Below, piece by piece: positions 6,318-6,580 of a stretch of 6,580 nt of DNA. This DNA comes from CAXFCD01 sp964001155. GTDB taxonomy: Bacteria > Fidelibacterota > Marinisomatia > Marinisomatales > UBA1611. Under the pieces are notes generated by a model. The model was not told the origin of the DNA, ran no database searches, and saw only the letters and a program-made list of their open reading frames with translations. A program made the translations under genes and the position numbers. The stretch spans positions 1-6,580 of the forward strand of contig CAXFCD010000218.1 in the NCBI GenBank assembly GCA_964001155.1, in the 5' to 3' direction. The stretch's first letter is position 1. Each line of letters begins with the position of its first letter.

Positions 6318-6580
6318 TTAGATTTTCCTAAAACATCCATACCGGCAAACTGGGCTGATGCGCCTAATTCTTCCTCAATTCTTAATAATTGATTGTATTT
6401 GCAAATGCGATCTGTACGAGAGGCGGAACCGGTTTTAATTTGTCCCATCCCCATAGCCACTGCAAAATCAGCAATGGTTGTATCTTCCGTTTCACCGGAA
6501 CGATGAGAAATGACAGCGCCATATCCGGCATTCCGGGCCATTTCTACTGCCTGGATGGTTTCAGTCACAGTGCCAATCTG
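6314..6580 (-). CDS. eno: Enolase (phosphopyruvate hydratase), C-terminal fragment
   Basis: Enolase converts 2-phosphoglycerate to phosphoenolpyruvate in glycolysis. The reading frame is open to the right edge and encodes the last 88 residues, beginning QIGT. A GTG at 6566-6568 lies inside the frame and is not the start. Visible motifs are SHRSGETEDTTIADFAV, which holds the active-site His-Arg-Ser, and GQIKTGSASRTDRICKYNQL, which holds the catalytic lysine equivalent to yeast K396. The C-terminal RIEEELG is also typical. The other catalytic lysine (yeast K345) would be just outside the window. The stop overlaps the ftsB-like start by 4 bp. Confidence 0.97.
   Translation of the reverse strand, partial: QIGTVTETIQAVEMARNAGYGAVISHRSGETEDTTIADFAVAMGMGQIKTGSASRTDRICKYNQLLRIEEELGASAQFAGMDVLGKSK

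Overview
This 6.6-kb window is a dense, bacterial, chromosome-like stretch of moderate GC, with no mobile element, CRISPR array, rRNA or tRNA. The gene content points to the FCB (Fibrobacterota-Chlorobiota-Bacteroidota) side of the bacteria. The prolyl-tRNA synthetase is the short type without the editing insertion, and its C-terminal zinc ligands are mostly lost. The rhomboid has a short conserved-looking C-terminal tail, and recognisable Shine-Dalgarno sequences are nearly absent before the start codons. A Marinimicrobia/Ignavibacteria-like lineage fits, but this is an inference and the phylum is not proven by the window.

Layout. Bases 1-120 (- strand) hold the N-terminus of a SpoU/TrmH-type RNA 2'-O-methyltransferase that runs off the left edge. 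A 129-bp divergent spacer follows, with a TATAAT box for proS (250-1716, +). A 121-bp gap then contains a small terminator-like hairpin and a striking 13-bp inverted repeat. Next comes a + strand run: recO (1838-2527), an unrecognised 283-aa protein with His and Asn-Cys motifs of the permuted papain-like type (2543-3394), and a rhomboid serine protease (3391-4218) that overlaps it by 4 bp. After 61 bp come motA (4280-5203) and motB (5208-5942), 4 bp apart. Facing them, with stop codons 3 bp apart, is a - strand pair: the C-terminus of enolase, cut by the right edge, overlapping by 4 bp a FtsB/DivIC-type divisome protein.

How the genes relate. The window mixes translation (proS, RNA methyltransferase), recombinational repair (recO), membrane proteolysis (rhomboid), a proton-driven stator (motA/motB), division (ftsB-like) and glycolysis (eno). 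The likely transcription units are proS alone, recO-283aa-rhomboid (possibly reading on into motAB), motAB, and eno-ftsB. The rhomboid and the 283-aa protein are likely translationally coupled. The stator pair looks flagellar in type, but no other flagellar gene is visible here. I saw no clear new multi-gene system. The best candidate for something undescribed is the 283-aa protein and its coupling to the rhomboid.
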